From assembly GCF_000739065.1 (NCBI RefSeq), contig NZ_CP009149.1:868001-932000 (forward strand): a DNA stretch of 64,000 nt, read 5' to 3'. The stretch comes from Methanocaldococcus bathoardescens (GTDB taxonomy: Archaea > AGJL01 > Methanococci > Methanococcales > Methanocaldococcaceae). Under the pieces are notes generated by a model that did no database searches, was not told the DNA's origin, and saw only the letters and a list, made by a program, of their open reading frames with translations. The stretch's first letter is position 1, and each line of letters begins with the position of its first letter. Below, piece after piece: positions 48,641 through 59,957 of the stretch. A program made the translations under genes and the position numbers.

Positions 48641-49834
48641 TTATTTTTTAAAGATAATTTTTATTACTCTTTTTAGAGTTAGATTCTCTTCATACAGCAA
48701 TACACCAATTTTAAACAGCTTAATTGATAAAATAAATGATATGGCTATGCTAACAATCATAATAGCTGTTGATAATACAATTTCTGTTAAAGGTAGTTGA
48801 GTTACACTCGCTCTCAAAACAACAGCATAAGGGGCAGTAAATGGAATATAAGAGAGAATTTTAGCCATATAGTGGTTTGGATTAACCATTATTGTGTTCA
48901 TAAACATTATTGGGATAATTTGAATGATTATTATTGGTGATATTAATTGAGAAGCGTCTTTTGGATGAGAAAATAAAGATGAGAAACCGCAGAGTAAAGA
49001 AGAGTAAAATAAATACCCAAGTATAAAATAAACTAAGGCAAAAATTGTTAAAGATAAAGATACCTTAACAGCATATATCACTATTATAGGTAAAGCAAAT
49101 AACAGCCAAATACCTATTTGCAATAAACCAACAGCTGAAATTCCTAATATTTTACCAAACATAAGATTTTCAGCTGATGCATAACATAGCAAAAGCTCCA
49201 TTACCCTATTTTGCTTCTCTTCAATAATTGATGAGACAATAATCCCAGATAATGAAGATATAGCCATATACAACAAAAATACAAATCCAATAGGCAATAA
49301 TTGAGATAAAAGTGTCTCTTTTTCAAATCCTTTCTTAGATACGGAATAAATTTCAAGATTCATTGGATTTATAACCCTATTATATGTTTTATTATCAACC
49401 TTTCCTTTTAAAAGCTTTTTTAATAGAAATTTATTTAATGTATCTGTAATTATAGGATTTGGAGACTTTGTTGTGGAATAAATTATTATTTTTCCAGAAT
49501 CTAAGTAATCCCTTGGAATAAATATTAAAGCATCTATGCTTTTATTTAAAACATCCTCTTTACCTTTTTCAATGTTTTCATATTTTATAAAATATATGGT
49601 TGTATTTTTTCCAAAATTATTTTCTATAACTTTATTTGGAATATCTAAGCCGAATTCATCAACATAACCAACTTTTATTTCCTTAATATCAAACATCATA
49701 AAACTTCCAATTACTGCTAAGGCAATTATAATCAAAGGCCCTATAATAGTAGCTATTAAAAACTGTTTTCTTTTTATATTACTGAGTATTTCTCTCTTTC
49801 CAATAGTTAAAATTTTTTTAATATCTAATTTCAT
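48641..49834 (-). CDS. ABC-2 type transporter permease
   Basis: A 397-residue membrane protein starting MKLDIKKILTIGKREILSNI, with one N-terminal membrane segment, a long extracytoplasmic stretch (about residues 60-190) and five or six C-terminal segments. This is the NatB-like ABC-2 layout (an exporter). GGTGAT lies three bases before the chosen ATG; the frame extends further upstream over the ATPase gene. It is coupled to the ATPase gene 10 bases upstream. Confidence 0.88.
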   Translation of the reverse strand: MKLDIKKILTIGKREILSNIKRKQFLIATIIGPLIIIALAVIGSFMMFDIKEIKVGYVDEFGLDIPNKVIENNFGKNTTIYFIKYENIEKGKEDVLNKSIDALIFIPRDYLDSGKIIIYSTTKSPNPIITDTLNKFLLKKLLKGKVDNKTYNRVINPMNLEIYSVSKKGFEKETLLSQLLPIGFVFLLYMAISSLSGIIVSSIIEEKQNRVMELLLCYASAENLMFGKILGISAVGLLQIGIWLLFALPIIVIYAVKVSLSLTIFALVYFILGYLFYSSLLCGFSSLFSHPKDASQLISPIIIIQIIPIMFMNTIMVNPNHYMAKILSYIPFTAPYAVVLRASVTQLPLTEIVLSTAIMIVSIAISFILSIKLFKIGVLLYEENLTLKRVIKIIFKK

Positions 49835-49844
49835 CATATCACCA

Positions 49845-50633
49845 TTATTCATCCAAAAATATCTCTTCCAATGAATATCTAACTTCAAATTTAACAATAT
49901 CTTCAGATTTTTCTTTCAAAATTAAAATTGCATCTTCATAAGGCATTTCTTTTTTTATTAATTTTCCATTGTCTAAATATTCAATATATGCCATTTTTCT
50001 GCAAATATTTTCAATCTTTCCATAATGAACAGCTTTCCCTTTCTTTAAGATTAAAACTCTATCACAAAGCTTTTCTATCTTTTCTAATTGATGAGTTGAT
50101 AATATCACTGTCTTTCCTTCATTTTTTAATTCAAATATTATATCTCTCAATAGCTTAACATTAACAACATCTAATCCAGAAAACGGCTCATCCAAAATAA
50201 CAATATCTGGATTATGAATAACTGAAACAATAAATTGAACCTTTTGCTGATTTCCCTTAGATAACTCTTTAATTTTTGAGTTTTTGTAATTGCTAATCTT
50301 TAGTTTATTTAACCAGTAATCAATACTTTTAGCAATCTCTCCTCTTTCCATCCCTGCCAATTCACCAAAAAATTTTAATACATCTACAACTTTTTCATCT
50401 CTATAAAGCCCCCTCTCCTCTGGCAAATAACCAATTTTTCCATTAATCTCTACATAGCCAGTATATTCCTCAATAATTCCAGTCAATATCCTTAAAGTAG
50501 TAGTTTTTCCAGCTCCATTATGCCCCAATAATCCAAAAATCTCCCCCTCATAAACCTCAAAAGAAATCTCATCTAAAACCTTTTTATCTCCAAAGTATTT
50601 TGTTAAATTCTTTACAACAATTTTTGGTTTCAT
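49845..50633 (-). CDS. ABC transporter ATP-binding protein (NatA-like)
   Basis: A 262-residue ATPase with Walker A GHNGAGKTT, signature LSKGNQQKV and Walker B IVILDEPFSGLD. The closing part IIDEL-like region is followed by STHQLEKIEKLCDRVLIL. It energises the ABC-2 permease directly downstream, as a two-gene exporter, possibly for sodium or a small toxic molecule; the substrate is unknown. Confidence 0.92.
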   Translation of the reverse strand: MKPKIVVKNLTKYFGDKKVLDEISFEVYEGEIFGLLGHNGAGKTTTLRILTGIIEEYTGYVEINGKIGYLPEERGLYRDEKVVDVLKFFGELAGMERGEIAKSIDYWLNKLKISNYKNSKIKELSKGNQQKVQFIVSVIHNPDIVILDEPFSGLDVVNVKLLRDIIFELKNEGKTVILSTHQLEKIEKLCDRVLILKKGKAVHYGKIENICRKMAYIEYLDNGKLIKKEMPYEDAILILKEKSEDIVKFEVRYSLEEIFLDE

Positions 50634-50724
50634 CTTTTCACTTTGAGTTATTAATTTTGATAATAATTATGTTTTAATACTGTATATAACAAACAATAAA
50701 CCAACAACCTTATGATGTGATAAA

Positions 50725-52338
50725 ATGCTTGAACCAATTGCCTATGATATTGGAAGGATGTGTAAAGAGAAAGATAAAGAATTAACTCCTAAGCTAATTG
50801 AAATTGATGTTAAAGCTGATGGAATAAAGACGCCGTTTGATACATATAGAGAATTAACACCAATATTTAAAAAATCTTTTATTGGAACTACTGAATATAA
50901 AGGTAATGAAATTAAATACCAAATACTAAACTTTGGTAAGCATGTTGATTTAATTAACTTAGAGGATGCCGATTTATATGTTATTGCAGATGGAAGAAGA
51001 TTAATAGAAAGAAAGGAATTGCAAATAATACCAAAAATTAGAGAAAAAATATCTCCAAACTCAGCAATCTATTTCCCAGCAGTATTTCCTTGGGAAATTC
51101 CACTATTAGTTTATATGGGTGTTGATTACTTTGATGATTCTTTAGCTAAGTTATATGCGTCAATAGGTTATAAATTTACAAAAAATAGAGCTATAAAAGT
51201 AAATAACTACAACTTTGAAGAACTATACAATAACAACAAGAAAGTTTATGAAGAAATCTTAGAAGAAGTTAAAATAGCTATAAAAAATGGATTTTTAAGA
51301 AACATTGTTGAAGAAACTGCTATATCTCATCCATATTTATGGGCTAATTATAGAAGGTATGAGCCAGATTTAAGAAACATTCCACTATCAAAAGAGAATA
51401 AAATTATCGTAACTACAAATATCAACATTCCAGAAGTTAAAAAATACTTAGAGAGATTAGATAGATATGAACCATATTCAAATGTTATTGTTTTACTGCC
51501 ATGCTCATCAAAAAAGCCCTACTCAACCTCTCAATCACACCAAAAGTTTATAAAGGCAATAAAATCTGCAAAAGTTGTTGTTGAAGAAGTTATCTTAACA
51601 TCTCCTTATGGTTTAGTACCGAGAGCTTTAGAAGGATTAGTTAATTATGACATTCCAGTAACCGGAGAATGGAGTTTTGAGGAAATAGAGCTAATAAATA
51701 ACTGTTTAAAAAACTTTTTAAAGAAAGTTGAGGAAAAGTTTGATGATTATGTTGTTATAGCACATCTTCCAGAACACTACCTTGAGATTTTAGATTTAGA
51801 TGACATCATTATAACTTCCAAAGGAAATCCTACATCAGAAGAGTCTTTAAAAAATTTAACAGATACACTAAAGAATTACAAAGAACTAACAAAAAATAAA
51901 AATATAAGTAAAAAAGGACAAAAAATTCACAACATTCAACAGCTTGCAAAGTTCCAGTTTGGAATAAATTTCATTCCTAACGAAATATTTATAAACCATA
52001 AAGGACAGATATTTACAAAAATTAGCAATAAAAATCAGCAAATAGCATCAATAAATTCAAAAAATGGTCTGCTTATATTAACTCTAAGTGGGGGAGAGTT
52101 ACTATGGAATATCGGGGGGAGGGATGTTAATTATGTAGAGGTGAATTATGAAATTAAAAAAGGTTCTCTCTTTCCTCCTGGATTTGTTGATTGTAATGAA
52201 AATATCTCTTATAACGATGAAGTTGTTTTAATCAAAGATAATGAATTTTTAGGTGTTGGAAGAGCTTTAATGAGTGGATTTGAAATGAAAAAGGCAAAGC
52301 ACGGGGCTTTAGTAAATATAAGAAACGTTAAAAGGTGA
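50725..52338 (+). CDS. arcS: Archaeosine synthase ArcS
   Basis: A 537-residue protein related to tRNA-guanine transglycosylase. The N-terminal half is a degenerate TGT barrel. The ArcS signature LLPCSSKKPYSTSQSHQKF is in the middle, and the C-terminal 75 residues form a PUA domain (NHKGQIFTK..., FPPGFVDCNENI, VGRALMSGFEMKKAKHGALVNI). It acts on preQ0 at position 15 of archaeal tRNA to make archaeosine. The M. jannaschii homologue was assigned this role (from memory). It is in an operon with the coiled-coil gene 7 bases downstream. Confidence 0.9.
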   Translation: MLEPIAYDIGRMCKEKDKELTPKLIEIDVKADGIKTPFDTYRELTPIFKKSFIGTTEYKGNEIKYQILNFGKHVDLINLEDADLYVIADGRRLIERKELQIIPKIREKISPNSAIYFPAVFPWEIPLLVYMGVDYFDDSLAKLYASIGYKFTKNRAIKVNNYNFEELYNNNKKVYEEILEEVKIAIKNGFLRNIVEETAISHPYLWANYRRYEPDLRNIPLSKENKIIVTTNINIPEVKKYLERLDRYEPYSNVIVLLPCSSKKPYSTSQSHQKFIKAIKSAKVVVEEVILTSPYGLVPRALEGLVNYDIPVTGEWSFEEIELINNCLKNFLKKVEEKFDDYVVIAHLPEHYLEILDLDDIIITSKGNPTSEESLKNLTDTLKNYKELTKNKNISKKGQKIHNIQQLAKFQFGINFIPNEIFINHKGQIFTKISNKNQQIASINSKNGLLILTLSGGELLWNIGGRDVNYVEVNYEIKKGSLFPPGFVDCNENISYNDEVVLIKDNEFLGVGRALMSGFEMKKAKHGALVNIRNVKR

Positions 52339-52345
52339 ATAGTTA

Positions 52346-52837
52346 ATGGAAATCGAAAGGGTAGCTGAGCTACTATTATTAAAAGATAAAAACTTTAAAG
52401 AAAAAGAAAAATTGAGAGATTTACTAAGAGAATATATAAAAACAAAAGATGAAATTAGTTATTTAGAAAATATCCTTGAAGATTTTGAAAACTTAGATGT
52501 AAATCTAAAGCATCTTAAAAGGGATGCGGATATTATAAAATCAATATTGCCAAGGTTAAGTAAATTCACAAATATTCCAGTTTTTATGAGAATTGTTAAA
52601 ATGTTAGATACTGTAGAAAAAATTGATACAAAAGAGCTTGAAACTGTAAGATGGAATATAAATAAAGAAATAGAAGAGCTAAATGATAAACTTAAAACAG
52701 TTGAGAATGAGTTGAGAGCCATAATAATAAATGAATCAATATCAAAAATAGGAACTTCAGATTTAGAAGAGTTTTCAAAATACTTAGAAAATTTGAGATA
52801 CGAAGATAAAGAGCAAAAAGAAGAAGTGTGTAATTAA
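52346..52837 (+). CDS. Hypothetical coiled-coil protein
   Basis: A 163-residue protein of alternating charge, starting MEIERVAELLLLKDKNFKEKEKLRD. Two long helices (about 30-60 and 100-135) have heptad-like L/I/V spacing, so a coiled coil is likely. There are no catalytic motifs. It starts 7 bases after arcS with its ribosome binding site (AGGTGA) inside the arcS 3' end. Its stop overlaps the stop of the convergent HD gene by 4 bases. I do not recognise the family. Confidence 0.7.
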   Translation: MEIERVAELLLLKDKNFKEKEKLRDLLREYIKTKDEISYLENILEDFENLDVNLKHLKRDADIIKSILPRLSKFTNIPVFMRIVKMLDTVEKIDTKELETVRWNINKEIEELNDKLKTVENELRAIIINESISKIGTSDLEEFSKYLENLRYEDKEQKEEVCN

Positions 52838-53601
52838 AGGTTAATCTCTTTGAATACAGGTTTTTCTTTTTCAACTCTTGCATACACAGAGACGTAATCT
52901 TTTATTCCACTCCATTTTATTTTCTCTCCTAAAACTTCCTGAATTTGGAATATTCCTGCTTCATTTGACAATATTATCTCTATTTGTATTGGCTTCTCAT
53001 CCCCTTCTTTTATTTTAACTTTTTCAATGGAAGCCGCTGAAACTGAATGTATATCATAACATCTTTTACATATTGGAACTCTCGACCTTCCTTTTGTCAT
53101 ATCTGTTCCATCTGCAACAGCTATAACTCCAGCCTCAATAGTTAAACCCATAATTCCCTCACTATGAGAATAAATGGTGTGTAAAACTTCAGTGGTCATC
53201 TGATAAGCTTTCTCTTCTTTATAATACTTTTTTAATATGTTTTCAACAATATCTAAAGCCAAATATGCCGAATGTAAATGGTGTATATCCCTATGTACTG
53301 CATTCCCAATATCATGTAAATAAGCTCCCAAAAGAGTTATAACTAAAGAATCTTCAAAACTGCCCTTACAATCTCTCATAAAACTTGGTTCTATTCCTTT
53401 TTTATATAAGATTTTCAGCATCTTTATTGCATTGTTTGCCACTATCTTGGCATGTGTTTTTCCATGGTCGTTATAGCCCAATCTACCAACAGCCATTATA
53501 TTTGACATCTTTAACAGAGTATTGACCTTTTTATTTTTAGTTAATTCATCATAAATCATTTTTGGAATGCCCTCCAACAATCTTAACTCATCATAATCCA
53601 T
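52834..53601 (-). CDS. HD domain phosphohydrolase
   Basis: A 255-residue protein starting MDYDELRLLEGIPKMIYDELT after GGGGAG. The metal-binding motifs are NDHGKTHAKIV (first histidine), AYLHDIGNAVHRDIHHLHS (HD pair), and DGTDMTKGR further on. HD proteins hydrolyse phosphoester bonds of nucleotides or signalling nucleotides. A C-terminal domain of about 60 residues after SVSAASIEKV may be regulatory. The substrate is unknown. Confidence 0.85.
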   Translation of the reverse strand: MDYDELRLLEGIPKMIYDELTKNKKVNTLLKMSNIMAVGRLGYNDHGKTHAKIVANNAIKMLKILYKKGIEPSFMRDCKGSFEDSLVITLLGAYLHDIGNAVHRDIHHLHSAYLALDIVENILKKYYKEEKAYQMTTEVLHTIYSHSEGIMGLTIEAGVIAVADGTDMTKGRSRVPICKRCYDIHSVSAASIEKVKIKEGDEKPIQIEIILSNEAGIFQIQEVLGEKIKWSGIKDYVSVYARVEKEKPVFKEINL

Positions 53602-53652
53602 AGCTCTCCCCATTGGATAAAAAATTTTATTAAAAATTTAAAAAATTTATAT

Positions 53653-54717
53653 TTATTTTCTATCCTTCAACTTTATCATCTCATCAAACAAAAACATAGT
53701 GTCATGAGGCCCAGGTCTTGCCTCTGGGTGGAATTGAACTGAAAAGATAGGCAAATCTTTATGCCTAATACCTTCAACAGTCATATCGTTTAGATTTATA
53801 AAGCTCACTTCTACATCATCTGGCAAACTTTCTTCTTTAACTGCAAATCCATGGTTTTGAGATGTTATATAAACTTTTTCTGTCTCTAAGTTTTTAACTG
53901 GCTGGTTTCCTCCCCTATGCCCAAACTTCATCTTGTATGTTTCTCCACCAAATGCTAAAGCTAAAAGCTGGTTACCTAAACAAATTCCTGTTATTGGAAT
54001 CTCCCCAATCAACTTTTTAACTGTTTCAATAACTTCTTTTAACCTTGCAGGGTCTCCTGGACCGTTAGAGATTAAAACAAAATCTGGATTATATTCTAAG
54101 ATTTCATCATATTTTGTGTTATATGGAACTTGGATAACTTCACAGTTTCTTTTAACTAAGCTTCTTATTATGTTTAATTTAACTCCACAATCAATTAAAA
54201 CACATCTTGCCTTTGGATTCTCAACTTTGTATGTTTTTGGCTCTTTTGTTGAAACTAATGGAACTAAATCGATATCTGATATATCCTTATATTTTCTGAC
54301 TCTTTCCAATAACTCAGATATTTCATCATCACTTATCTCTTCAGCAACCTTTAAACAGCTCTTAACTACTCCTTTATCCCTAATCTTTCTTGTTAAGAAT
54401 CTTGTATCAATATCTTGAATCCCAGGGATGTCATATTCCTTTAAAAAGTCATCTAAAGCTTTGCTTGTAACCTCCCTAACAACAAAACCCTCTGCCTTTA
54501 TTCCATCTGACTCAAACCAATCTTTCTTAACTCCATAATTTCCTTCCAATGGATATGTCATCATGACTATTTGCCCTTTATATGAAGGGTCTGTTAAAAC
54601 TTCAACATAGCCAGCCATAACTGTTGTAAAAACTAACTCTCCAAAAACTTCTTTTTCTGCTCCAAAACCTTTTCCTTTTAAAATTGTCCCATCTTCCAAA
54701 ACTAACACTGCCTCCAT
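53653..54717 (-). CDS. carA: Carbamoyl-phosphate synthase small subunit
   Basis: A 354-residue protein starting [22 protein letters not shown] after GGTGAAAT. The C-terminal class I amidotransferase domain has the nucleophile in [22 protein letters not shown], and the catalytic histidine in [12 protein letters not shown]. It gives ammonia from glutamine to CarB for arginine and pyrimidine synthesis. The large subunit is not in the window. It is divergent from serA. Confidence 0.95.
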   Translation of the reverse strand: MEAVLVLEDGTILKGKGFGAEKEVFGELVFTTVMAGYVEVLTDPSYKGQIVMMTYPLEGNYGVKKDWFESDGIKAEGFVVREVTSKALDDFLKEYDIPGIQDIDTRFLTRKIRDKGVVKSCLKVAEEISDDEISELLERVRKYKDISDIDLVPLVSTKEPKTYKVENPKARCVLIDCGVKLNIIRSLVKRNCEVIQVPYNTKYDEILEYNPDFVLISNGPGDPARLKEVIETVKKLIGEIPITGICLGNQLLALAFGGETYKMKFGHRGGNQPVKNLETEKVYITSQNHGFAVKEESLPDDVEVSFINLNDMTVEGIRHKDLPIFSVQFHPEARPGPHDTMFLFDEMIKLKDRK

Positions 54718-54847
54718 ATATTTCACCAAAATACCTATAAACTATCACATATATATATGATTGGGATAATCATCTATCTACTGCTTTTAGAGGACATTAT
54801 GCATTTTATAATTTATGGTTGTTAATAATTTGGAATGGTGAATAGGT

Positions 54848-56422
54848 ATGGTTAAGATATTGGTTACAGACCCACTACATGAAGATGCAATAAAGATATT
54901 GGAAGAAGTTGGAGATGTTGAGGTAGCTACTGGCTTAACAAAAGAAGAGTTGTTGGAAAAGGTTAAAGATGCAGATGTTTTGGTTGTTAGGAGTGGAACA
55001 AAGGTTACAAGGGACGTTATTGAGAAAGCTGAAAAATTAAAAGTTATTGGTAGAGCAGGGGTTGGAGTAGATAACATAGATGTTGAGGCAGCAACAGAAA
55101 AAGGTATTATAGTAGTTAATGCTCCAGACGCTTCATCAATTTCAGTAGCTGAGCTTACAATGGGATTAATGCTTGCCGCTGCAAGAAACATTCCTCAAGC
55201 TACTGCATCATTAAAAAGAGGAGAATGGGATAGAAAGAGATTTAAAGGTATTGAATTGTATGGAAAAACACTTGGAGTTATTGGTTTAGGAAGAATAGGG
55301 CAGCAAGTTGTTAAGAGAGCTAAGGCATTTGGAATGAATATTATAGGTTACGACCCATACATCCCAAAGGAAGTTGCTGAAAGTTTGGGAGTTGAGTTGG
55401 TTGATGACATAAACGAGTTATGTAAGAGAGCTGATTTTATAACATTGCACGTTCCATTAACACCAAAAACAAGACATATTATTGGTAGAGAGCAAATAGC
55501 TTTAATGAAAAAGAATGCTATAATTGTTAATTGTGCAAGAGGAGGGCTTATAGATGAAAAAGCGTTATATGAAGCGTTAAAAGAGAAAAAAATTAGAGCT
55601 GCTGCTTTGGATGTTTTTGAAGAAGAACCACCAAAAGACAACCCATTATTGACATTAGATAATGTTATAGGAACTCCTCATCAGGGAGCTTCAACTGAAG
55701 AAGCTCAAAAAGCTGCTGGAACAATAGTAGCTGAGCAGATAAAGAAAGTTTTAAAAGGAGAGTTGGCTGAAAATGTTGTAAATATGCCAAACATCCCTCA
55801 GGAAAAATTAGGAAAGTTAAAGCCATACATGTTATTGGCAGAAGTTCTTGGAAACATCGTTATGCAAGTGTTGGATGGCTCTGTTAGTAGAGTAGAGCTT
55901 ATTTATTCAGGAGAACTTGCTAAAGAAAAAACTGATTTGATAAAGAGGGCATTCTTAAAAGGTCTTCTCTCACCAATATTATTAGCTGGAATTAATTTAG
56001 TTAATGCTCCTGTTATAGCCAAAAATAGAAATATCAATGTAGTTGAAAGCACAACATCAGAAGAAAAATATGGAAATGCTATAAAAATAACTGCTGAAAG
56101 TGATAAGAAGAAATTCTCAATAGTTGGGGCAATAATAAACAACAAACCTGTTATCTTAGAAGTTGATGGATATGAAGTCAATTTTATCCCTGAAGGAGTT
56201 TTAGCTATAGTTAAGCACGTTGATAGACCTGGCACAATTGGTAGAGTTTGCATAACTTTAGGAGATTATGGAATAAACATTGCTGGTATGCAGGTTGGTA
56301 GAAAAGAGCCTGGAGGAGAGAGTGTAATGCTACTAAACTTAGACCATACAGTCCCTGATGAAGTTGTTGAAAAGATAAAAGAAATTCCAAACATCAAGGA
56401 TGTTGCTGTAATAAATCTATAA
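54848..56422 (+). CDS. serA: D-3-phosphoglycerate dehydrogenase
   Basis: A 524-residue protein: the NAD-binding domain has [22 protein letters not shown], the catalytic arginine and histidine are in NCARGGLID and [13 protein letters not shown], an intervening domain follows (about 315-445), and a C-terminal ACT domain has [28 protein letters not shown]. It starts the phosphoserine route to serine; the ACT domain gives feedback control by serine. The long form matches archaeal and mycobacterial enzymes. Confidence 0.97.
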   Translation: MVKILVTDPLHEDAIKILEEVGDVEVATGLTKEELLEKVKDADVLVVRSGTKVTRDVIEKAEKLKVIGRAGVGVDNIDVEAATEKGIIVVNAPDASSISVAELTMGLMLAAARNIPQATASLKRGEWDRKRFKGIELYGKTLGVIGLGRIGQQVVKRAKAFGMNIIGYDPYIPKEVAESLGVELVDDINELCKRADFITLHVPLTPKTRHIIGREQIALMKKNAIIVNCARGGLIDEKALYEALKEKKIRAAALDVFEEEPPKDNPLLTLDNVIGTPHQGASTEEAQKAAGTIVAEQIKKVLKGELAENVVNMPNIPQEKLGKLKPYMLLAEVLGNIVMQVLDGSVSRVELIYSGELAKEKTDLIKRAFLKGLLSPILLAGINLVNAPVIAKNRNINVVESTTSEEKYGNAIKITAESDKKKFSIVGAIINNKPVILEVDGYEVNFIPEGVLAIVKHVDRPGTIGRVCITLGDYGINIAGMQVGRKEPGGESVMLLNLDHTVPDEVVEKIKEIPNIKDVAVINL

Positions 56423-57016
56423 TTCAATTTCAAATCTTTTAAGTTCAGAAACATTCATCCTATCTTTTAAAAACTCTTTTGGAATTAAGTATAAAAATTT
56501 TGGCTCATACGGTTCTCCTTTTAATCCTAAAACAACAGCATCAATATTATCTGGATATTTTAAGTTTATAATTTCATTTATTGGATAGGATTTTTTAAAT
56601 ATTGGGTATATTTTGAATCCTTTAAAGTAAATACCATCCTCTCTAAACTCTGCCCCAATATTTTTTAAATAATAAGTAAATGCCTTTGTATTTTCATCTA
56701 AATAGTTTAATAAAGTGGTTATGTTATTTGCTCTAATTGTATTATCCTCTATCTCTATTCTCTTAGCAAAATTTATCTTTATTTCTCCATTTGTTGATGC
56801 ATCCTCAATCTTTATCTTTTTCCTCCTAAGTTTATACCAAATTTTTTTGAAGAATGACTTTACTTTATATTTTAATAAAATATATCCTCCAAATATTGCC
56901 ATTAGAATTAAAAATATTGGTAAAGCAACTAATGCCAAAATCACCAATAGCAATAAAATTAGGAATATTAAAAAAATTCCTGTGATTCCACTAACTCTAT
57001 AAACTTTAACTTTCAT
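56417..57016 (-). CDS. Hypothetical membrane-anchored protein
   Basis: A 199-residue protein. Residues 9-48 are strongly hydrophobic (two membrane segments split by a short turn, [11 protein letters not shown]), followed by a basic stretch [19 protein letters not shown], and a soluble domain of about 130 residues facing the cytosol. I do not recognise the soluble domain. Its start overlaps the PP-loop gene by 4 bases (coupled), and its stop overlaps the convergent serA stop by 6 bases. Confidence 0.7.
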   Translation of the reverse strand: MKVKVYRVSGITGIFLIFLILLLLVILALVALPIFLILMAIFGGYILLKYKVKSFFKKIWYKLRRKKIKIEDASTNGEIKINFAKRIEIEDNTIRANNITTLLNYLDENTKAFTYYLKNIGAEFREDGIYFKGFKIYPIFKKSYPINEIINLKYPDNIDAVVLGLKGEPYEPKFLYLIPKEFLKDRMNVSELKRFEIEL

Positions 57017-57891
57017 CTGTAATCCCTCAGTGCATTTTTAATTAAAGTTATGTATTCATCTTTTTTGGGTACTACCATAATCTTTTTAGATGGTAATTTT
57101 ATAGAAGCCCTAAATCCATATTTTCTTGCTACTTCAGTGGCTATTTTATTATATTTATAGAGTTCATTAAAGAGTTTCTCATTTAGTGTTGTATTTTCAT
57201 CGGCATACTGCAAACAACATCCCTCTCTCCAAAATCCAATTTTATCTCCTACTTCATGAGCTCTCTCTACTTTTATATTGTAATAATTCATTAAATTTAA
57301 AACATCCTCAAAAGCTAATCTTATCAAAGGTCTAAAGAATAAAACTTCTTTATCTTTACCTTTACTATATTTTTGTGGGACTGGTGTGAGTTCCATTTTG
57401 TTATAAACTACCTCTCCATAAACATCTCTCAAATAATTCATAACAGCTCCTGAAATTTTTTCGAGAGCTGAATCACCAGTCATAATTATTCTAATTCCTT
57501 TTTCTTTAGCTATATCAACAGCTTTATCTTTCATTATATTTTTACATATTCTGCAGATACTACTACCCTTAGCTCCCTTAGTTCTTTTTAAAAGCTCATC
57601 TGTAATATCATAAAATATAACTGGAATATCAAATCTCTCAGAAATTTTCTCAACCATTTTCTTTGAAATGTCCCAACTCCATCTGTGGTAGAAATGTATT
57701 AAATATTCTATCTTTAAATTTAAATCTTTAGCTAAAGCTATTGCAGTTGAAGAATCTTTTCCACCACTCGCCATAACTACAATTCCTTCATTTAAAGCAT
57801 CCTTTTCTTTAAATTGCTCTATAATATCTCTTTTTAATTCTTCTAAATTGTTTAATTTTCTTTTATTTTTTGTCCATTCTGAAAATTCCAT
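57013..57891 (-). CDS. PP-loop ATP pyrophosphatase (tRNA-thiolation-like)
   Basis: About 292 residues, starting [15 protein letters not shown], with a possible start four codons earlier at 57903. The PP-loop is [21 protein letters not shown] pair and late cysteines in [11 protein letters not shown] suggest a metal or sulfur site. This is the layout of N-type ATP pyrophosphatases that thiolate tRNA (TtcA/NcsA relatives). The M. jannaschii homologue is uncharacterised to my knowledge. It is co-transcribed with the membrane protein gene downstream. Confidence 0.78.
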   Translation of the reverse strand: MEFSEWTKNKRKLNNLEELKRDIIEQFKEKDALNEGIVVMASGGKDSSTAIALAKDLNLKIEYLIHFYHRWSWDISKKMVEKISERFDIPVIFYDITDELLKRTKGAKGSSICRICKNIMKDKAVDIAKEKGIRIIMTGDSALEKISGAVMNYLRDVYGEVVYNKMELTPVPQKYSKGKDKEVLFFRPLIRLAFEDVLNLMNYYNIKVERAHEVGDKIGFWREGCCLQYADENTTLNEKLFNELYKYNKIATEVARKYGFRASIKLPSKKIMVVPKKDEYITLIKNALRDYR

Positions 57892-57903
57892 GGTTTCACA
57901 CAT

Positions 57904-58247
57904 TATTCAAATGACTATCCAATATAATGTGTAGTAATAAATCTATCGTGACTACATAGTTTATCTATATTTCTTCAATAATATATTTTAATCTTTATTA
58001 TAACCACAATATAAAAATATATACAAACATAAGAATTATAATAATAAACATATACTTAACTTGAAGCAGTCATATATGGAAATTTCCCAATAATTTTTAT
58101 ACTTGTAAGTAGTAAACTAAAAATTAATTATATATCTCTAAATAGTGTTATCATTGTATTTATATATATAAATCTATTTTAAGATACATTTTAGAAAATT
58201 GTAGAAAAATATTATAAATTGGAAAGGAGTTAGAGGGGGTAAAGTTG
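57904..58247. other. Gene-free divergent promoter region between the PP-loop and chemoreceptor genes
   Basis: About 340 very AT-rich bases. The best promoter element is TTTATATATATAAAT at 58159-58173, about 80 bases before the receptor start, giving a leader near 50 bases. A strong ribosome binding site GAGGGGG lies at 58233-58239. No open frame, RNA gene or inverted repeat that I can support is present. The junction from shared neighbours to the chemotaxis locus lies here. Confidence 0.4.
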
Positions 58248-59954
58248 ATGGAAGGCATGAAATTAGATTATAAAGTATTTTTGATTTCAGTAGTTTTATA
58301 TTTGTGTATTGTTATTATCTCAAACCTTTTTGGAAATATATATATTTTGACATTGCTTGGAATAATATTCTCCATCATTATCACACTATTAGTAAAAAAA
58401 TTAATTTTATACCCTATTGAAGAAATTATAAAGTTAATTGAAAAATTTGAAAAAGAAAATTCTATTGAAGGGTTAGAATTAGACACCAAAATAAAAAATC
58501 AAGAATTTAAATTATTGTATGAGAAAATAATCCACCTTATAAAATCTCTAAAAGAAAAAGAAGAAAAATTAAAACAGACAGAAAAAGAGCTTTCACAGAC
58601 TTTTAGAGAAGCTTTAGAAGCATTAGAGCATTTAGCTAAAGGAGATTTTTCAATAAGATTGAATGAAAATAGAAAAAGAAATAGATTTCAAAAAATGTTT
58701 AATAAAGCAATAGAGAATATATCTACAATTATTGAGAATATAAGAAAAGAAGTTTTAGATCTAAATGTGCAGATTGAAGTATTAAGAAAAGAAACAAAAA
58801 AAGCCCGTGAAGCCATTGAACAAATGACAGATGCTGCACAACAAGTAGCAGTAGCAGCATCAGACCAATCAACCAAACTACAAGATGTTACACAAGAAGT
58901 TGAGAAAACAAACGAACTTGCAAAAAGAACCGAAAAGTTGTCTGAAGAAGGTGAAAGGGTATCAGTAGAAGCCAGTGAAAAAGCTGATGAAGGAATAAAA
59001 AAGATTGAAAATGCAGTTGAAGCTATGCAAAAAATATCAAATGTCATTGAAGAGTTAAGTAAAGCAATTCAAGAACTTGGGGACAAATCTAAAAAAATCA
59101 ACGAAATTACTTCCTTAATTAAAGATATTGCCGAACAAACTGGATTATTAGCTTTAAACGCTTCTATCGAAGCGGCAAGAGCTGGAGAAGCTGGAAGAGG
59201 TTTCGCGGTTGTAGCAAGTGAAATTAAAAGCTTAGCAGAGGAAATTGGTAAATCAGTAGATGATATTAATAAAACCATAGATGAAATATATAAACATATA
59301 GAAAAAACGGTTAATCTTGGAATGATTGGTAAAAGTGAAGTAGATAAAGGAGTTATTGCAGTTGATGAAGTTAATGCAGTATTTTTACAAATAAAAGAAA
59401 GTATTGATAACACCACTGATAAAATAAAGGATATAAGAAAATCTGCTGAGGTTACAATAGAGAACATGGAAAAAGCTTTGAAAGATGTTCAAGATATTGC
59501 CTCAATATCTGAGGAGTTTACAGCAACTGCTGAAGAATTATCAGCAAATGCTGAAGAAGAGAGAAGAGCAATTGAAGAAATTGAAGAGGTTATTATAAAC
59601 TTAGAAAAGGTTTCAAAATCTGTTAAAGAGAATATTATGAAAATTAAAACTACTAAAAATATTACCGTAGATGAAGCTGTAAAGCTATTAAAAAATGATG
59701 AGTGGTTCTTTGTCAATGTAGTCCCAAAAGATAAATATGATGGAAAAATACCAAATTCAATTCATATTCCAATCGATGAACTTGAAAGTAGATTAGACGA
59801 GATTCCTAAAGATAAAAAGATTGTTGTATATTGTAAATTAGGATTCACAAGTCCAAGAGGATATATGATATTAAAAGAAAAAGGATACGATGTTTACAAT
59901 ATGGAAGGTGGTTTAAAAGCTTGGAGAGACAGTGGATATCCCGTAGAACCATAA
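58248..59954 (+). CDS. Chemoreceptor (methyl-accepting protein) fused to a C-terminal rhodanese domain
   Basis: A 568-residue protein. Two hydrophobic segments (about 8-28 and 32-50) are joined by only a few residues, so there is no outside sensor domain. HAMP-like helices follow (about 55-180). The MA signalling domain (about 190-465) has the hairpin tip [28 protein letters not shown] (in two parts). The last 100 residues are a rhodanese domain: [34 protein letters not shown], catalytic loop [13 protein letters not shown] with one cysteine, and [15 protein letters not shown]. It probably senses a sulfur or redox state in the cytosol and signals to CheA. Its stop lies 3 bases from the cheD stop on the other strand. 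Confidence 0.9.
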   Translation: MEGMKLDYKVFLISVVLYLCIVIISNLFGNIYILTLLGIIFSIIITLLVKKLILYPIEEIIKLIEKFEKENSIEGLELDTKIKNQEFKLLYEKIIHLIKSLKEKEEKLKQTEKELSQTFREALEALEHLAKGDFSIRLNENRKRNRFQKMFNKAIENISTIIENIRKEVLDLNVQIEVLRKETKKAREAIEQMTDAAQQVAVAASDQSTKLQDVTQEVEKTNELAKRTEKLSEEGERVSVEASEKADEGIKKIENAVEAMQKISNVIEELSKAIQELGDKSKKINEITSLIKDIAEQTGLLALNASIEAARAGEAGRGFAVVASEIKSLAEEIGKSVDDINKTIDEIYKHIEKTVNLGMIGKSEVDKGVIAVDEVNAVFLQIKESIDNTTDKIKDIRKSAEVTIENMEKALKDVQDIASISEEFTATAEELSANAEEERRAIEEIEEVIINLEKVSKSVKENIMKIKTTKNITVDEAVKLLKNDEWFFVNVVPKDKYDGKIPNSIHIPIDELESRLDEIPKDKKIVVYCKLGFTSPRGYMILKEKGYDVYNMEGGLKAWRDSGYPVEP

Positions 59955-59957
59955 ACC

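Noticed and set aside
54787-55191. Open frame of 134 codons antisense to serA
   Set aside because: It is a shadow of the serA coding frame with S/T/F-rich composition and no start signal.
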